Source: Photorhabdus cinerea
Lineage (GTDB): Bacteria > Pseudomonadota > Gammaproteobacteria > Enterobacterales > Enterobacteriaceae
Direction of reading: 5' to 3'
Assembly: GCF_011189575.1 (NCBI RefSeq)
Contig: NZ_PUJW01000007.1
Location: forward strand, 1 to 64,000
Length of the DNA: 64,000 nt
Part shown: in pieces, positions 51,838 to 60,753 of the stretch
How the letters are laid out: each line of letters begins with the position of its first letter
Numbering within the stretch: the first letter of the stretch is position 1
Made by a program: the position numbers and the translations under genes
The notes under the pieces: generated by a model
Told to the model about the DNA's origin: nothing
Databases searched by the model: none
What the model saw: only the letters and a program-made list of their open reading frames with translations

Positions 51838-53420
51838 CAAATATTTGTCAGCCAATTGTCGATGTAGCCCAAAAACATCCTGAACATTTAGCCCTGCAAG
51901 CGCCACAACCATTGGATAACGACTGTAGTTTAAGTTTTCGGGACTTTTTTTCTCATGCATCCCATTTCCAGCATCTGTTAACCCAAGCTGGATTTGTAGC
52001 TGGCGATCGCTTGTTAGTGATTGTTCAACCTGGCCTGATACTTTACCCATTACTTATCGCCATTTTGGGGTTAGGACTCGTTCCAGTTATGCTTGAACGA
52101 GGACTCTCTAAAAAGCAACTCAGGGAGATACTACGTCACAGTAAATTATCAGCAGTAATTACCCAACCTACGTTAGGAAAATTCTGGTTTCTGATCCCCG
52201 AACTGTGGCGACTGCGTCGTTTTGTCATTGGGCAACGTATCTGGGGCATGAAAGGGCTGGAAACCCCCAGCCAACATTTACCGCTGAATAGTTTTATCTG
52301 CCGTGATTTACCACCTGATACGACAGGGTTAATTACCTTTACCTCTGGCTCCACTGGTATGCCCAAAGGCGCAAACCGCACCCATGACAGCCTGTTAGCA
52401 CAACTTTACGCTATAAAGACACTTTTTCCCGAAGAAAAGAATGAGATCGACCTGCACAGTTTCCCAGTCATGGTGTTGCATTCGTTGTGCTGCGGCAACA
52501 GCAGTATTCTACCTGATTTTGACTTTGCCCATCCCGCAACTGTCGATGCACAGAAAATCGTCAAGCAATTGCAAGATAAAGGCATCACATGTCTCAGCGG
52601 TGCACCCGCCTATATGAACAAGGTCACTGACTATGCCAGAAATAGTAGGTTGTCATTCCCCAATGTACGGACTGTCATCGTAGGTGGCGCTCCTGCCAAC
52701 AAGTCACTGCTCGAAAACTGTCTAACTGTCTTTCCACATGCACGGCATTTAGTCGTCTATGGTTCTACCGAAGTCGAACCGATCAGTACAGTCGAAATGA
52801 CAACTCAGTTAAACCAATGGGCAACACATGATGGTTATCTGGTCGGAAAACCGGTTACACAAGCAGAAATATGTATCCGGGAGATAACCACCAATCCCCA
52901 GCAAATTACGCCTCTGACCGCCGGTAATGTCGGTGAAATCTTGGTTGCTGGATCTCATGTACTTAAAGACTATATTGATAACCCTCAAGCAACGAAAGAA
53001 AACAAACTCCCTCGAAAACAAGGAGGCATCTGGCACTGTACCGGCGACGTTGGCTATCTTGATACCACAGGGCAGCTTTGGCTACTTGGACGGGTAAAAG
53101 ACAAAGTGGTGTTAGATGATGGGTGTATTATCCACCCCTATGTGGTAGAAAAAAGGATCAATGAACTACCCAATGTCACTCGGAGCGCATTCGTGTTGCA
53201 TCCTTTAGGAGGCGCAGCCCTGATCCTAGAAAGCACCACCACGCCGGTAGATTTACCCGCCATTTTAGACGAACTGAATATTACGTTAGTTACCCGTATT
53301 TATTATATTAATCCTATCCCTGTCGACATTCGTCATAACAGCAAAATAAACCGCATCGCGCTGATAAATATGCTCAGGAAAGGCCAATTATCCTCCGTTG
53401 CATATAAGGAAAAATTATGA
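51834..53420 (+). CDS. AMP-forming acyl-CoA synthetase / acyl-AMP ligase
   Basis: 528 residues of the ANL superfamily. P-loop motif LITFTSGSTGMPKGANRTHDS, then YGSTEVEPIS and the hinge region GDVGYLDTTGQLWLLGRVKD; near the end, the place of the catalytic Lys is RHNSKINR. Activates a carboxylic acid as acyl-AMP, then transfers it to CoA or an acceptor. The acid could be a fatty acid or mevalonate itself; the sequence does not decide. 4-base overlaps on both sides show a tight operon. Confidence 0.85.
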   Translation: MTNICQPIVDVAQKHPEHLALQAPQPLDNDCSLSFRDFFSHASHFQHLLTQAGFVAGDRLLVIVQPGLILYPLLIAILGLGLVPVMLERGLSKKQLREILRHSKLSAVITQPTLGKFWFLIPELWRLRRFVIGQRIWGMKGLETPSQHLPLNSFICRDLPPDTTGLITFTSGSTGMPKGANRTHDSLLAQLYAIKTLFPEEKNEIDLHSFPVMVLHSLCCGNSSILPDFDFAHPATVDAQKIVKQLQDKGITCLSGAPAYMNKVTDYARNSRLSFPNVRTVIVGGAPANKSLLENCLTVFPHARHLVVYGSTEVEPISTVEMTTQLNQWATHDGYLVGKPVTQAEICIREITTNPQQITPLTAGNVGEILVAGSHVLKDYIDNPQATKENKLPRKQGGIWHCTGDVGYLDTTGQLWLLGRVKDKVVLDDGCIIHPYVVEKRINELPNVTRSAFVLHPLGGAALILESTTTPVDLPAILDELNITLVTRIYYINPIPVDIRHNSKINRIALINMLRKGQLSSVAYKEKL

Positions 53421-54040
53421 ACAATAATCATTTCATTATCCAATTAAACAGAGCAGACTATATTACTATTGGTGGTGCAGTATTTAGCGCTCTCGCCGTG
53501 GCAGCCGCATTACAACATTGGTATTACTTAGCTATTGCGTTTTTGTATCTTGCCATGCTTGGCGACGCGCTTGATGGCATTCTAGCCAGAAACTTAAATA
53601 TTGTTCGCCCATTTGGTCGCTATCTTGATGGATTTATGGATCAACTTATTTACTTAATCTCGCCATCCATTATTCTCTATCTTTCTGGTTATCAATCTTG
53701 GTATTCCCTGTTTATTATCTTAATGATCATTAGCGGTTGTCTGCGATTATCCGTATTTAATGAAGTCGGGAATATTAAGAATGAAAATCAACTCTCCTAT
53801 CTTGGTATGCCGGTATTCTGGAGCTTATTCATTGTCAGCGGTTACGCTTTGGTCAGTTTAGTTGTAACGCCATGGTTGGCACATCTTTTACTGACATTAG
53901 CGCTCCTTGCATTCAGTATTGCTATGCTATGGGATCGCCCGTTTTATAAGTTCAAAAACCTCAGTACTATCATCAGTACAACACTTGCAGGGTTTGTTTT
54001 ATTTACCGGTCTTCATTTCTGGAGTCTTTATGCTCAATAG
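53417..54040 (+). CDS. CDP-alcohol phosphatidyltransferase
   Basis: 207 residues, about six membrane helices. Complete family signature DG-x2-AR-x8-G-x3-D-x3-D in GDALDGILARNLNIVRPFGRYLDGFMD. These enzymes join a CDP-activated lipid (CDP-diacylglycerol or CDP-archaeol) to an alcohol such as serine, glycerol phosphate or inositol phosphate, releasing CMP. The CarS-like gene that follows would make the CDP-lipid. Housekeeping PgsA and PssA are encoded elsewhere in enterobacteria, so this is an additional enzyme. Confidence 0.88.
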   Translation: MNNNHFIIQLNRADYITIGGAVFSALAVAAALQHWYYLAIAFLYLAMLGDALDGILARNLNIVRPFGRYLDGFMDQLIYLISPSIILYLSGYQSWYSLFIILMIISGCLRLSVFNEVGNIKNENQLSYLGMPVFWSLFIVSGYALVSLVVTPWLAHLLLTLALLAFSIAMLWDRPFYKFKNLSTIISTTLAGFVLFTGLHFWSLYAQ

Positions 54041-54572
54041 TTTTTATCACGGATGGATTTTAATGATCCCCGTCATCCTTGGTGGTTGTTTACATATGCT
54101 GATTGTTACAAAAAACTATTTTGCCTGCTGGGCTATCCCAATACACCAACGTTATTTCGGCCGTAACAAAACCTGGCGTGGTTTTATTGCTGTACCCATT
54201 ATTACCGCACTATTTTCGTTATTGTGGTTAATTCTCGGTATCGAAACGCAGGACACTGTTATTCCCAAGACTATTTCCTCTTGCTTATTTGCCGGGTTTC
54301 TGGCGGGTTTCGGCTATGTTCTTTTCGAATTGCCAAACTCCTGGCTAAAAAGGAGACTCGGTGCAGCACCGGGGCAGCATCCAGAGCAAAATAAGCGGCT
54401 GTTTATTTTATTCGATCAACTTGATTCCGCTATTGGCGTCACAATAGCCTATTTTATTTATCTTAATCTTACTTATATCGATGCACTTTTCGTTTTCCTC
54501 TGTTTTTTAATCAGCGCCTTTATTGTTAAAAATATGCTGTTTTTACTTTCGCTGAAAAAAACGAGATTCTAG
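54030..54572 (+). CDS. CDP-archaeol synthase (CarS)-like membrane protein
   Basis: 180 residues from ATG 54030 (GGAG before it; overlaps the previous gene by 11 bases); a longer frame to 53907 would lie inside the previous gene. Five predicted helices. RYFGRNKTWRGFIAVPI and LKRRLGAAPG, then FDQLDSAIG, follow the CarS/DUF46 pattern (FG.NKTwRGf, KRR.gi..G, fDQlDs.iG). CarS transfers CMP from CTP to an unsaturated archaeal ether lipid phosphate; bacterial homologues are of unknown substrate. Last gene of the cluster. Confidence 0.8.
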   Translation: MLNSFYHGWILMIPVILGGCLHMLIVTKNYFACWAIPIHQRYFGRNKTWRGFIAVPIITALFSLLWLILGIETQDTVIPKTISSCLFAGFLAGFGYVLFELPNSWLKRRLGAAPGQHPEQNKRLFILFDQLDSAIGVTIAYFIYLNLTYIDALFVFLCFLISAFIVKNMLFLLSLKKTRF

Positions 54573-54580
54573 GTGTGAAT

Positions 54581-54605
54581 ACCGCAGCAAAATGGCTGCG
54601 GTTTC
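54581..54605 (+). terminator. Terminator of the lipid cluster
   Basis: ACCGCAGC / GCTGCGGT stem with a 6-base loop, 9 bases after the last stop; only three T follow, so moderate strength. It lies between convergent operons. Confidence 0.55.
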
Positions 54606-54656
54606 GCAGCTTATATAATAAAATTCAATTATATGGAAAATAAAAATATGGAATTA

Positions 54657-55805
54657 TTACCTAAATATTCTACGCAAATAATAGGTTATTTTCCTGAATT
54701 CACCATTTCGTACCATCCCGATCAGAATTCCTAATAGCATATAAACCACGCCAAGGATTAGCATCATAGCAATATCTCCCAGTACATTTTGTAATGGCAG
54801 CCCCATTTGGTTAACACCTGCAATCGCTTTTGTCGCCCAAGTGGATGGTAAGGCAGAAGAGATTGCCCTCACCCAATCAGGCATTGCCTGTACCGGCCAA
54901 ATGGTGCCGGAAATATAGAACACAGGCGTTGTAAGAAGAGCGATCGTTAAATAGATCATTTCTACACTGCGCATGCATTCTGTTACCAGCTTCCCCAATC
55001 CAAACACCGACAGCATAAACAGGAAAGTCAGCATTAATAACAGAGGAATAGACGCTTCCTGACGGTATCCCAATACCCACGGCCAAAGAACAAAAAATAT
55101 GATGGAGAGGAAAAGCCAGATTGGTAATAACGCCGACAATGCACCTAAATAGACGGGTAATGGGGGTTTACCTTTCGGTGTACTGCGCATCGTAATACTG
55201 ACCCGCACACAAGATATTAGCAAAGAGTGTTGCAACAACATCACCAACAAACCAGGAAAGGTAATTGCAGCAAAGCTAACACCCGGGTTGAACAATCCAA
55301 TAATTTCACTACGAATTGGCATCAGTAATAACTTTACCTGTTCAGGACTAAAACCATATTTCAGTAGTAATTTGCTGTTATATTCACTCAACAATTGCCG
55401 GTGGGCTGAAGTCAACTCTTGCTGAATTTGCCCATTGGCAAGACGACTCGTTGCATCTCCATAAATTGGGAAGGTGATATTTTTTCCATTAAGGATCTTT
55501 TTCTCCAGATCCGCCGGTATGATGATGATCGCGAAAATTTCACGTAATAGCAGATCGTGACGGGCATCAGCCAGATTGTCATAGCTGTGGACAGCAATTT
55601 TAGCCGTGGAGTTAAGCTGACGTATCAGAGCACGACTGGCGAAGCTGTGATCCTGATCGATCACGGCAACGGGCAGATCCCATACTGTTGGCCGAACATA
55701 CACCAAACTCATCAGACACAGGGAAGCCAGCATCAACATCCACATAGGTTTTTCCAGCATTCCCATTAACACCCGGCGAAAAGTCTGCCAATACATCTGC
55801 ATCAT
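54657..55805 (-). CDS. ABC-2 type permease, second of a pair
   Basis: 382 residues. One N-terminal helix (MLMLASLCLMSLVYV), a large periplasmic part (about 40-170, VAVIDQDHSFASRALIRQL), then five helices: the ABC2_membrane_3 (YhhJ/YbhR) topology. Overlaps the upstream permease by 4 bases. The pair plus the HlyD-type protein would form an exporter, but no ATP-binding gene is in the window. Convergent with the lipid cluster. Confidence 0.85.
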   Translation of the reverse strand: MMQMYWQTFRRVLMGMLEKPMWMLMLASLCLMSLVYVRPTVWDLPVAVIDQDHSFASRALIRQLNSTAKIAVHSYDNLADARHDLLLREIFAIIIIPADLEKKILNGKNITFPIYGDATSRLANGQIQQELTSAHRQLLSEYNSKLLLKYGFSPEQVKLLLMPIRSEIIGLFNPGVSFAAITFPGLLVMLLQHSLLISCVRVSITMRSTPKGKPPLPVYLGALSALLPIWLFLSIIFFVLWPWVLGYRQEASIPLLLMLTFLFMLSVFGLGKLVTECMRSVEMIYLTIALLTTPVFYISGTIWPVQAMPDWVRAISSALPSTWATKAIAGVNQMGLPLQNVLGDIAMMLILGVVYMLLGILIGMVRNGEFRKITYYLRRIFR

Positions 55806-56953
55806 TCACCGCCTTGTGGCAGTCTAAGCCGTTTCAATAACCGGTTACGCACTAGCAGGGAACAAACGAGCGGATAAATCAGTAACGAAGCACAAACAGA
55901 TAAAATACCCAGTAAAGAAACCTCACGCAGAAAAATATCAAACATCGCATTCAAGGCATGGGTCAAAGGTTCAAGATTGGCAATTATCCTCGCTGGCAAT
56001 ATCATTGATAATTCTGGTACAGACATACCTGAAAAGGTCATCGCGATACTTACCAGTACTCCAATCAGACTGTAAGCTGTTAATACGCTGTTAGTGAAAG
56101 TAAATAGCAACATGCCAATACTTTGAGCAGCAATAACGTAGAAGAAACCCACTATTACCATATATATTGGGTTACCATTCACTTTTGCATCAAATACCCC
56201 AATCAACGCCGCCAATTCCACAATCAACAACAGAGTAAAAAATAGGGTATAAGGTGCCAGTTTTCCCAACAGGGCGAAGGTAAACGGTTTCATTGTCATC
56301 AGCGTACTGCTACGGGCCATACTGTAAATCGTGCAAGTCACAACAAAAAGCTGTAACAAATGGATAGTGGCCGCAAACTGCTGATAATAAATGTAACTAC
56401 CACTGGCATTGAAAAGACTGTCATAAGCGAGTGTGACATTAGCCAACGGAGGTAACTGGCGCCCCATCTCCGTTGCCAGTACGGAACGGTATTTCGCATT
56501 GATCTCCGCCATTACTCCACTGAAATCCTGAATAGAATAACTTCCGGCACCATAAAACAATGCGTTGTAATACATACGAACTGTTGGCTGGTACCCCCGG
56601 AGAGCATCAGCCTCAAAATCATTCGGGATATAAAGCAGAGAGTAATCCTTAGCGTTGCCAAGCCGTTCAAGAGATTCATGCAATCCGCCATCGTAGGATT
56701 TAATCTGCGCATGAGAAGCGCCATCCAGATTACGGATCAGACTACGTGACAACGGGCTATGATCATTATCCACTACCGATACCGGCAGATTGAGCAACGT
56801 CCCTTCTGAAAAGTTAGCGCTGATTAGCACAAACAGCATCAAAGGGAATAACCAACTTAGCCAGTGAAAAACCGGACTGCGGATCGTAGCCCGAATCTCT
56901 TGACTAAAAGCGCGTTCAAACCCACGCCATGCAACCTTGCCCCTCATCAGCAA
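55802..56953 (-). CDS. ABC-2 type permease, first of a pair
   Basis: 383 residues, same topology and motif as its partner (VSVVDNDHSPLSRSLIRNLDGA; then helices from about 190). The shared D-N/Q-D-H-S pattern shows that the two arose by duplication. Starts 5 bases after the HlyD gene ends. Exports lipids or drugs in relatives; substrate unknown here. Confidence 0.85.
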   Translation of the reverse strand: MLMRGKVAWRGFERAFSQEIRATIRSPVFHWLSWLFPLMLFVLISANFSEGTLLNLPVSVVDNDHSPLSRSLIRNLDGASHAQIKSYDGGLHESLERLGNAKDYSLLYIPNDFEADALRGYQPTVRMYYNALFYGAGSYSIQDFSGVMAEINAKYRSVLATEMGRQLPPLANVTLAYDSLFNASGSYIYYQQFAATIHLLQLFVVTCTIYSMARSSTLMTMKPFTFALLGKLAPYTLFFTLLLIVELAALIGVFDAKVNGNPIYMVIVGFFYVIAAQSIGMLLFTFTNSVLTAYSLIGVLVSIAMTFSGMSVPELSMILPARIIANLEPLTHALNAMFDIFLREVSLLGILSVCASLLIYPLVCSLLVRNRLLKRLRLPQGGE

Positions 56954-56958
56954 GTCAC

Positions 56959-57930
56959 CTATTTATCCCAACGCCACAAGGCGCTCATACCAGGGCGTAA
57001 GCCTTCAACCGGCTGTAAGGGGAACAAACGAACTTCAAAGGTTCTTAGGTCAAAATCACCGGTTGCACGAGTCGCGCGTTTGGTTGCGTAATCTCCCATC
57101 GGGGCGATATAACGTATTTCTGCTTCAATCTCTTTATCACCCAGTGCAGGAACACGGAGTTTAACTTTATCCCCTTTGCGCACTTTCGCCAGAATGTCTT
57201 CCCGCAAGTTATAAATAAAATAGGCTTCCGAGACACGAACTAATGTCACCAGCGGGCTGTTGGCATTAAATAATTCACCCACTTCTGCCGGAATCGGCCC
57301 AACCTCACCCTCGACTGGCGCTTTAACCTGTAAATCCTCTTTCTGGGTTTGTAACTCAATGAGTTGCTGTTCAGCCTGACGCAGAGCCGCCGCATATTTC
57401 TGGCGTAGCTCAATCCGGTCACCATGCATACCTTCATCTAACGCAGCTTTTGCTCCCTGCATTTTTTGATAGGAAACATCCCTGCTTCTGCGGGCGTTAT
57501 CCAATTCATTGCGTGAAACATAACCTTTAGACGCGATGTTCTGAATACGGTTATATTCACGTACCGCATTATCATATTCAGCCTGAGCCTGTGCCAAACC
57601 CGCTTCCAGATTCCGGAGACTTTCTTCACGCGTACCATGCAGAGATTGCTCTAACTGGGCTTTAGCCTGATCACGGGCAGCTTCCAATGAGGCGACTTGA
57701 GCCAGTAATTCAGGGCTTTCAAGCGTGATCAGCAGCTGACCAGTTTTGACATCATCTCCCCGCTCGACGTGGCGCACGATCACCCGGCCTTTGGCTTTAG
57801 ATGCCACAATCACTTCCGGCGCATCAACTTCACCTTGCAACAATAAATATTGGTTATGAGAACGAAATAACACAGCCATTGCTGTGAGCAAGATAACCAG
57901 TAAGATCGTAAAAAGTGTTCTTTTTTTCAT
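56959..57930 (-). CDS. HlyD/EmrA-family periplasmic adaptor
   Basis: 323 residues. One N-terminal membrane helix, a biotinyl-lipoyl type segment (ASKAKGRVIVRHVERGDDVKTGQLLITLESPE), a long coiled-coil hairpin (about 75-205, rich in Ala, Gln, Glu), then the beta-barrel (KAPVEGEVGPIPAEVGE). Connects the inner-membrane permeases to an outer-membrane channel such as TolC. First gene of the three; divergent from btsS. Confidence 0.9.
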   Translation of the reverse strand: MKKRTLFTILLVILLTAMAVLFRSHNQYLLLQGEVDAPEVIVASKAKGRVIVRHVERGDDVKTGQLLITLESPELLAQVASLEAARDQAKAQLEQSLHGTREESLRNLEAGLAQAQAEYDNAVREYNRIQNIASKGYVSRNELDNARRSRDVSYQKMQGAKAALDEGMHGDRIELRQKYAAALRQAEQQLIELQTQKEDLQVKAPVEGEVGPIPAEVGELFNANSPLVTLVRVSEAYFIYNLREDILAKVRKGDKVKLRVPALGDKEIEAEIRYIAPMGDYATKRATRATGDFDLRTFEVRLFPLQPVEGLRPGMSALWRWDK

Positions 57931-58165
57931 TATGTCTTACACACCCAAAATTGCTCAACCTGAAACTAATAGCATCTTCACATTATTCTGTAGAAAATTT
58001 CTTATATATTTGTGCGTATAATCACTGACGTAAAGAATAAGTCTTTATAATAGTGTAGTGGTTTATGATTCTTGTCAAATATTGAACTACTTGAAATAAA
58101 CTTTTGATAATCTTATTTAGCTATTTCTGTAAACTAGCAACATTCACCATCCTGCCGGAAAAACC

Positions 58166-59863
58166 ATGTACGAATTTAACCTTGTGTTGTTATTACTACA
58201 GCAGATGTGCGTCTATTTGGTGATCGCCTGGCTGCTAAGTAAAACACCTCTGTTTATTCCACTGTTACAAGTTACAGTGCGTTTACCTCATAAATTGCTG
58301 TGCTATGTCATTTTCTCCATTTTCTGCATTATGGGGACTTATTTTGGTCTGCATATCGGTGATTCCATTGCCAATACCCGTGCTATTGGCGCTGTGCTTG
58401 GCGGACTTCTGGGCGGACCAGGCGTCGGTGCTTTGGTTGGCTTAACCGGAGGGCTGCACCGCTATTCTCTGGGCGGGATGACCGCTTTCAGTTGTATGAT
58501 ATCAACCATTGTTGAAGGTTTAATCGGTGGCATTATTCACAGCTATCTGATGAAACGTGGTCAAATAAACCGTCTAATTAATCCCTGGACAGCCGCTATC
58601 GTCACGTTTTGCGCTGAAATGATACAGATGGGCATCTTACTGCTACTTGCCCGCCCATACAGTGAAGCATTAGCGTTGGTAAAAAATATCGCCTCCCCGA
58701 TGATTGTAACCAATAGTATTGGTTCAGCCATGTTCATGCGTATCTTGCTTGACCGGCGTGCCATATTTGAAAAATATACCAGTGCATTTTCTGCTCAGGC
58801 ACTGAAAATCGCTGTCTATACTGAGGGTATTTTGCGAAAAGGATTTAATGAAAATAACAGTATGCGGGTAGCAAAAGTTATTTATCAGCAACTGGAAATT
58901 GGAGCCGTCGCCATTACAGACAGGGAAAAACTGCTGGCGTTTATCGGTATCGGTTCAGATCATCACCTTCCTGGAACACCTATTTCCTCAGAGCACTCCC
59001 GCCGGGCGATTGAAAATAATGAAGTGGTTTATGCCGATGGCAATGAAATACCTTACCGTTGTTCAATCAATCCAGCTTGCAAACTAGGCTCCACCCTGGT
59101 CATTCCACTACGGGGAGAAAATCAGCAAGTTATCGGAGCAATTAAACTTTACGAAGCCAAAAACCGTCTATTTAGCTCAATCAATCGCACCTTGGGGGAA
59201 AGTATTGCCAGCCTGTTATCTGCCCAAATCCTCGCCGGACAATATGAACGTAACAAACAATCACTGCTCCAGTCAGAGATTAAGCTGCTTCACGCGCAAG
59301 TGAATCCTCACTTTTTATTTAATGCCTTAAATACCCTGCAAGCAGTGATCCGACGGGACAGTCATCAGGCTGGTCAGTTAGTACAATATATCTCAACCTT
59401 CTTCCGTAAAAACTTGAAACGGTCAGAAGAGATTGTCACTCTGTCTGATGAAATAGAGCATGTGAATGCTTACTTACAAATTGAGAAGGCCCGTTTCCGT
59501 GATCACCTGCAAATAACTATTGAACTGCCGGAATCTCTGCTTCACGCAAAACTGCCTGCTTTTTCCCTCCAACCAATAGTAGAAAATGCGATCAAACACG
59601 GCACCTCACAATTACTGGAAACCGGTAGGATTACCATCCGGGCTTATCAACAGGATCGATTGCTGATATTGGAAGTGGAAGATAATGCGGGTCTTTATAA
59701 GTCAGTTTCTATGGGGGATGGACTAGGAATGAGCCTAGTGGATAAACGGCTGCGACTTCGCTATGGTGAAAATTATGGTGTGCAAATAGATTGCCAGCCA
59801 GAACAATTTACCCGCGTAATTTTATGTTTACCATTAAATAAAGAGGCTGATAAAACTGTGTGA
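58166..59863 (+). CDS. btsS: Pyruvate-sensing histidine kinase BtsS
   Basis: 565 residues (E. coli 561) with near-colinear sequence. N-terminal 5TM-LytS sensor (MYEFNLVLLLLQQMCVYLVIAWL, GGLLGGPGVGALVGLTGGLHRYS), GAF domain (about 210-345), and LytS-type kinase: HAQVNPHFLFNALNT phospho-acceptor His and N-box VENAIKHGTSQ. Senses extracellular pyruvate in E. coli. Overlaps the start of btsR. Confidence 0.95.
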   Translation: MYEFNLVLLLLQQMCVYLVIAWLLSKTPLFIPLLQVTVRLPHKLLCYVIFSIFCIMGTYFGLHIGDSIANTRAIGAVLGGLLGGPGVGALVGLTGGLHRYSLGGMTAFSCMISTIVEGLIGGIIHSYLMKRGQINRLINPWTAAIVTFCAEMIQMGILLLLARPYSEALALVKNIASPMIVTNSIGSAMFMRILLDRRAIFEKYTSAFSAQALKIAVYTEGILRKGFNENNSMRVAKVIYQQLEIGAVAITDREKLLAFIGIGSDHHLPGTPISSEHSRRAIENNEVVYADGNEIPYRCSINPACKLGSTLVIPLRGENQQVIGAIKLYEAKNRLFSSINRTLGESIASLLSAQILAGQYERNKQSLLQSEIKLLHAQVNPHFLFNALNTLQAVIRRDSHQAGQLVQYISTFFRKNLKRSEEIVTLSDEIEHVNAYLQIEKARFRDHLQITIELPESLLHAKLPAFSLQPIVENAIKHGTSQLLETGRITIRAYQQDRLLILEVEDNAGLYKSVSMGDGLGMSLVDKRLRLRYGENYGVQIDCQPEQFTRVILCLPLNKEADKTV

Positions 59864-59865
59864 GC

Positions 59866-60582
59866 ATGAATATATTAATTGTTGATGACGAACCGCTAGC
59901 GCGAGAAAACCTGCGTTGTTTGTTGGAAGAAGAGCGGGATATCCAAATTATTGGCGAATGCTCTAACGCCGTTGAGGCTATTGGGGCCATACATCGCCTG
60001 AAACCGGATGTTGTGTTTTTGGATATCCAGATGCCACGTATCACCGGATTAGAAATGGTAGGTATGCTCGATCCAGAGCACCGCCCCTATATCGTTTTCC
60101 TGACCGCATTTGATGAATATGCAATACAAGCGTTTGAAGAGCACGCATTTGATTATTTATTAAAACCACTGGAAAAAAACCGTCTGACCAAAACTTTACA
60201 ACGATTGCGACAAGGACATCAGAAACAGGATATTTCCATACTGAAAGCAGAAGAGCTGCTGAAATATATCCCATGCACAGGCCACAGCCGGATCTGGCTG
60301 GTTCAACAGGATGAGGTACTTTATGTCACTTCCCGCCCAAGCGGAGTCTATGTTATGTGTACCAACGGGCAAGAAGGATTCACTGAACTGACGCTTCGTA
60401 CACTGGAAACCCGTACACCGCTGATGAGAAATCATCGTCAATATTTGGTCAATATGACCCATCTGCGCGAAATCCTGTTTGGTGATAACGGACAAGCCGA
60501 ACTGATTTTACGTAATGGTCAAACTATTCCTGTCAGCCGCCGCTATCTGAAACCGCTGAAAGAGGCATTAGGCTTGAAGTAA
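59866..60582 (+). CDS. btsR: LytTR response regulator BtsR
   Basis: 238 residues from ATG 59866; a GTG at 59860 overlapping the btsS stop is also possible. Receiver domain with acidic pocket VDDEP and phospho-acceptor Asp in DVVFLDIQMPRI; LytTR DNA-binding domain from about 140 (RTPLMRNHRQYLVNM, VSRRYLKPLKEAL). Activates transporter expression; three matches to its known motif lie just downstream (60629-60677). Confidence 0.95.
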   Translation: MNILIVDDEPLARENLRCLLEEERDIQIIGECSNAVEAIGAIHRLKPDVVFLDIQMPRITGLEMVGMLDPEHRPYIVFLTAFDEYAIQAFEEHAFDYLLKPLEKNRLTKTLQRLRQGHQKQDISILKAEELLKYIPCTGHSRIWLVQQDEVLYVTSRPSGVYVMCTNGQEGFTELTLRTLETRTPLMRNHRQYLVNMTHLREILFGDNGQAELILRNGQTIPVSRRYLKPLKEALGLK

Positions 60583-60628
60583 TGCGTGATACTCATCACA
60601 TCTTCAGCAGGTTAGTAAATTTCAACTC

Positions 60629-60677
60629 ACCGCTTACCTGCTGAATCTAACCACTTAACTCGCCATACAACCACTCA
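60629..60677 (+). promoter_or_regulatory. Three BtsR-binding motifs upstream of the transporter
   Basis: ACCGCTTA (60629), ACCACTTA (60650) and ACCACTCA (60670) all fit the E. coli BtsR motif ACC[G/A]CT[C/T]A. The first two have a 13-bp spacer, exactly that of the btsT promoter, the next 12 bp. They lie about 80-125 bases before the transporter start, the place for an activator. Confidence 0.8.
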
Positions 60678-60753
60678 CTCAGACTATCCCTTACGACTTC
60701 ATTTAACAGTGACAAGATGGGAATAAAAAATTATAGCCCTCAGGAGAAGAGAA

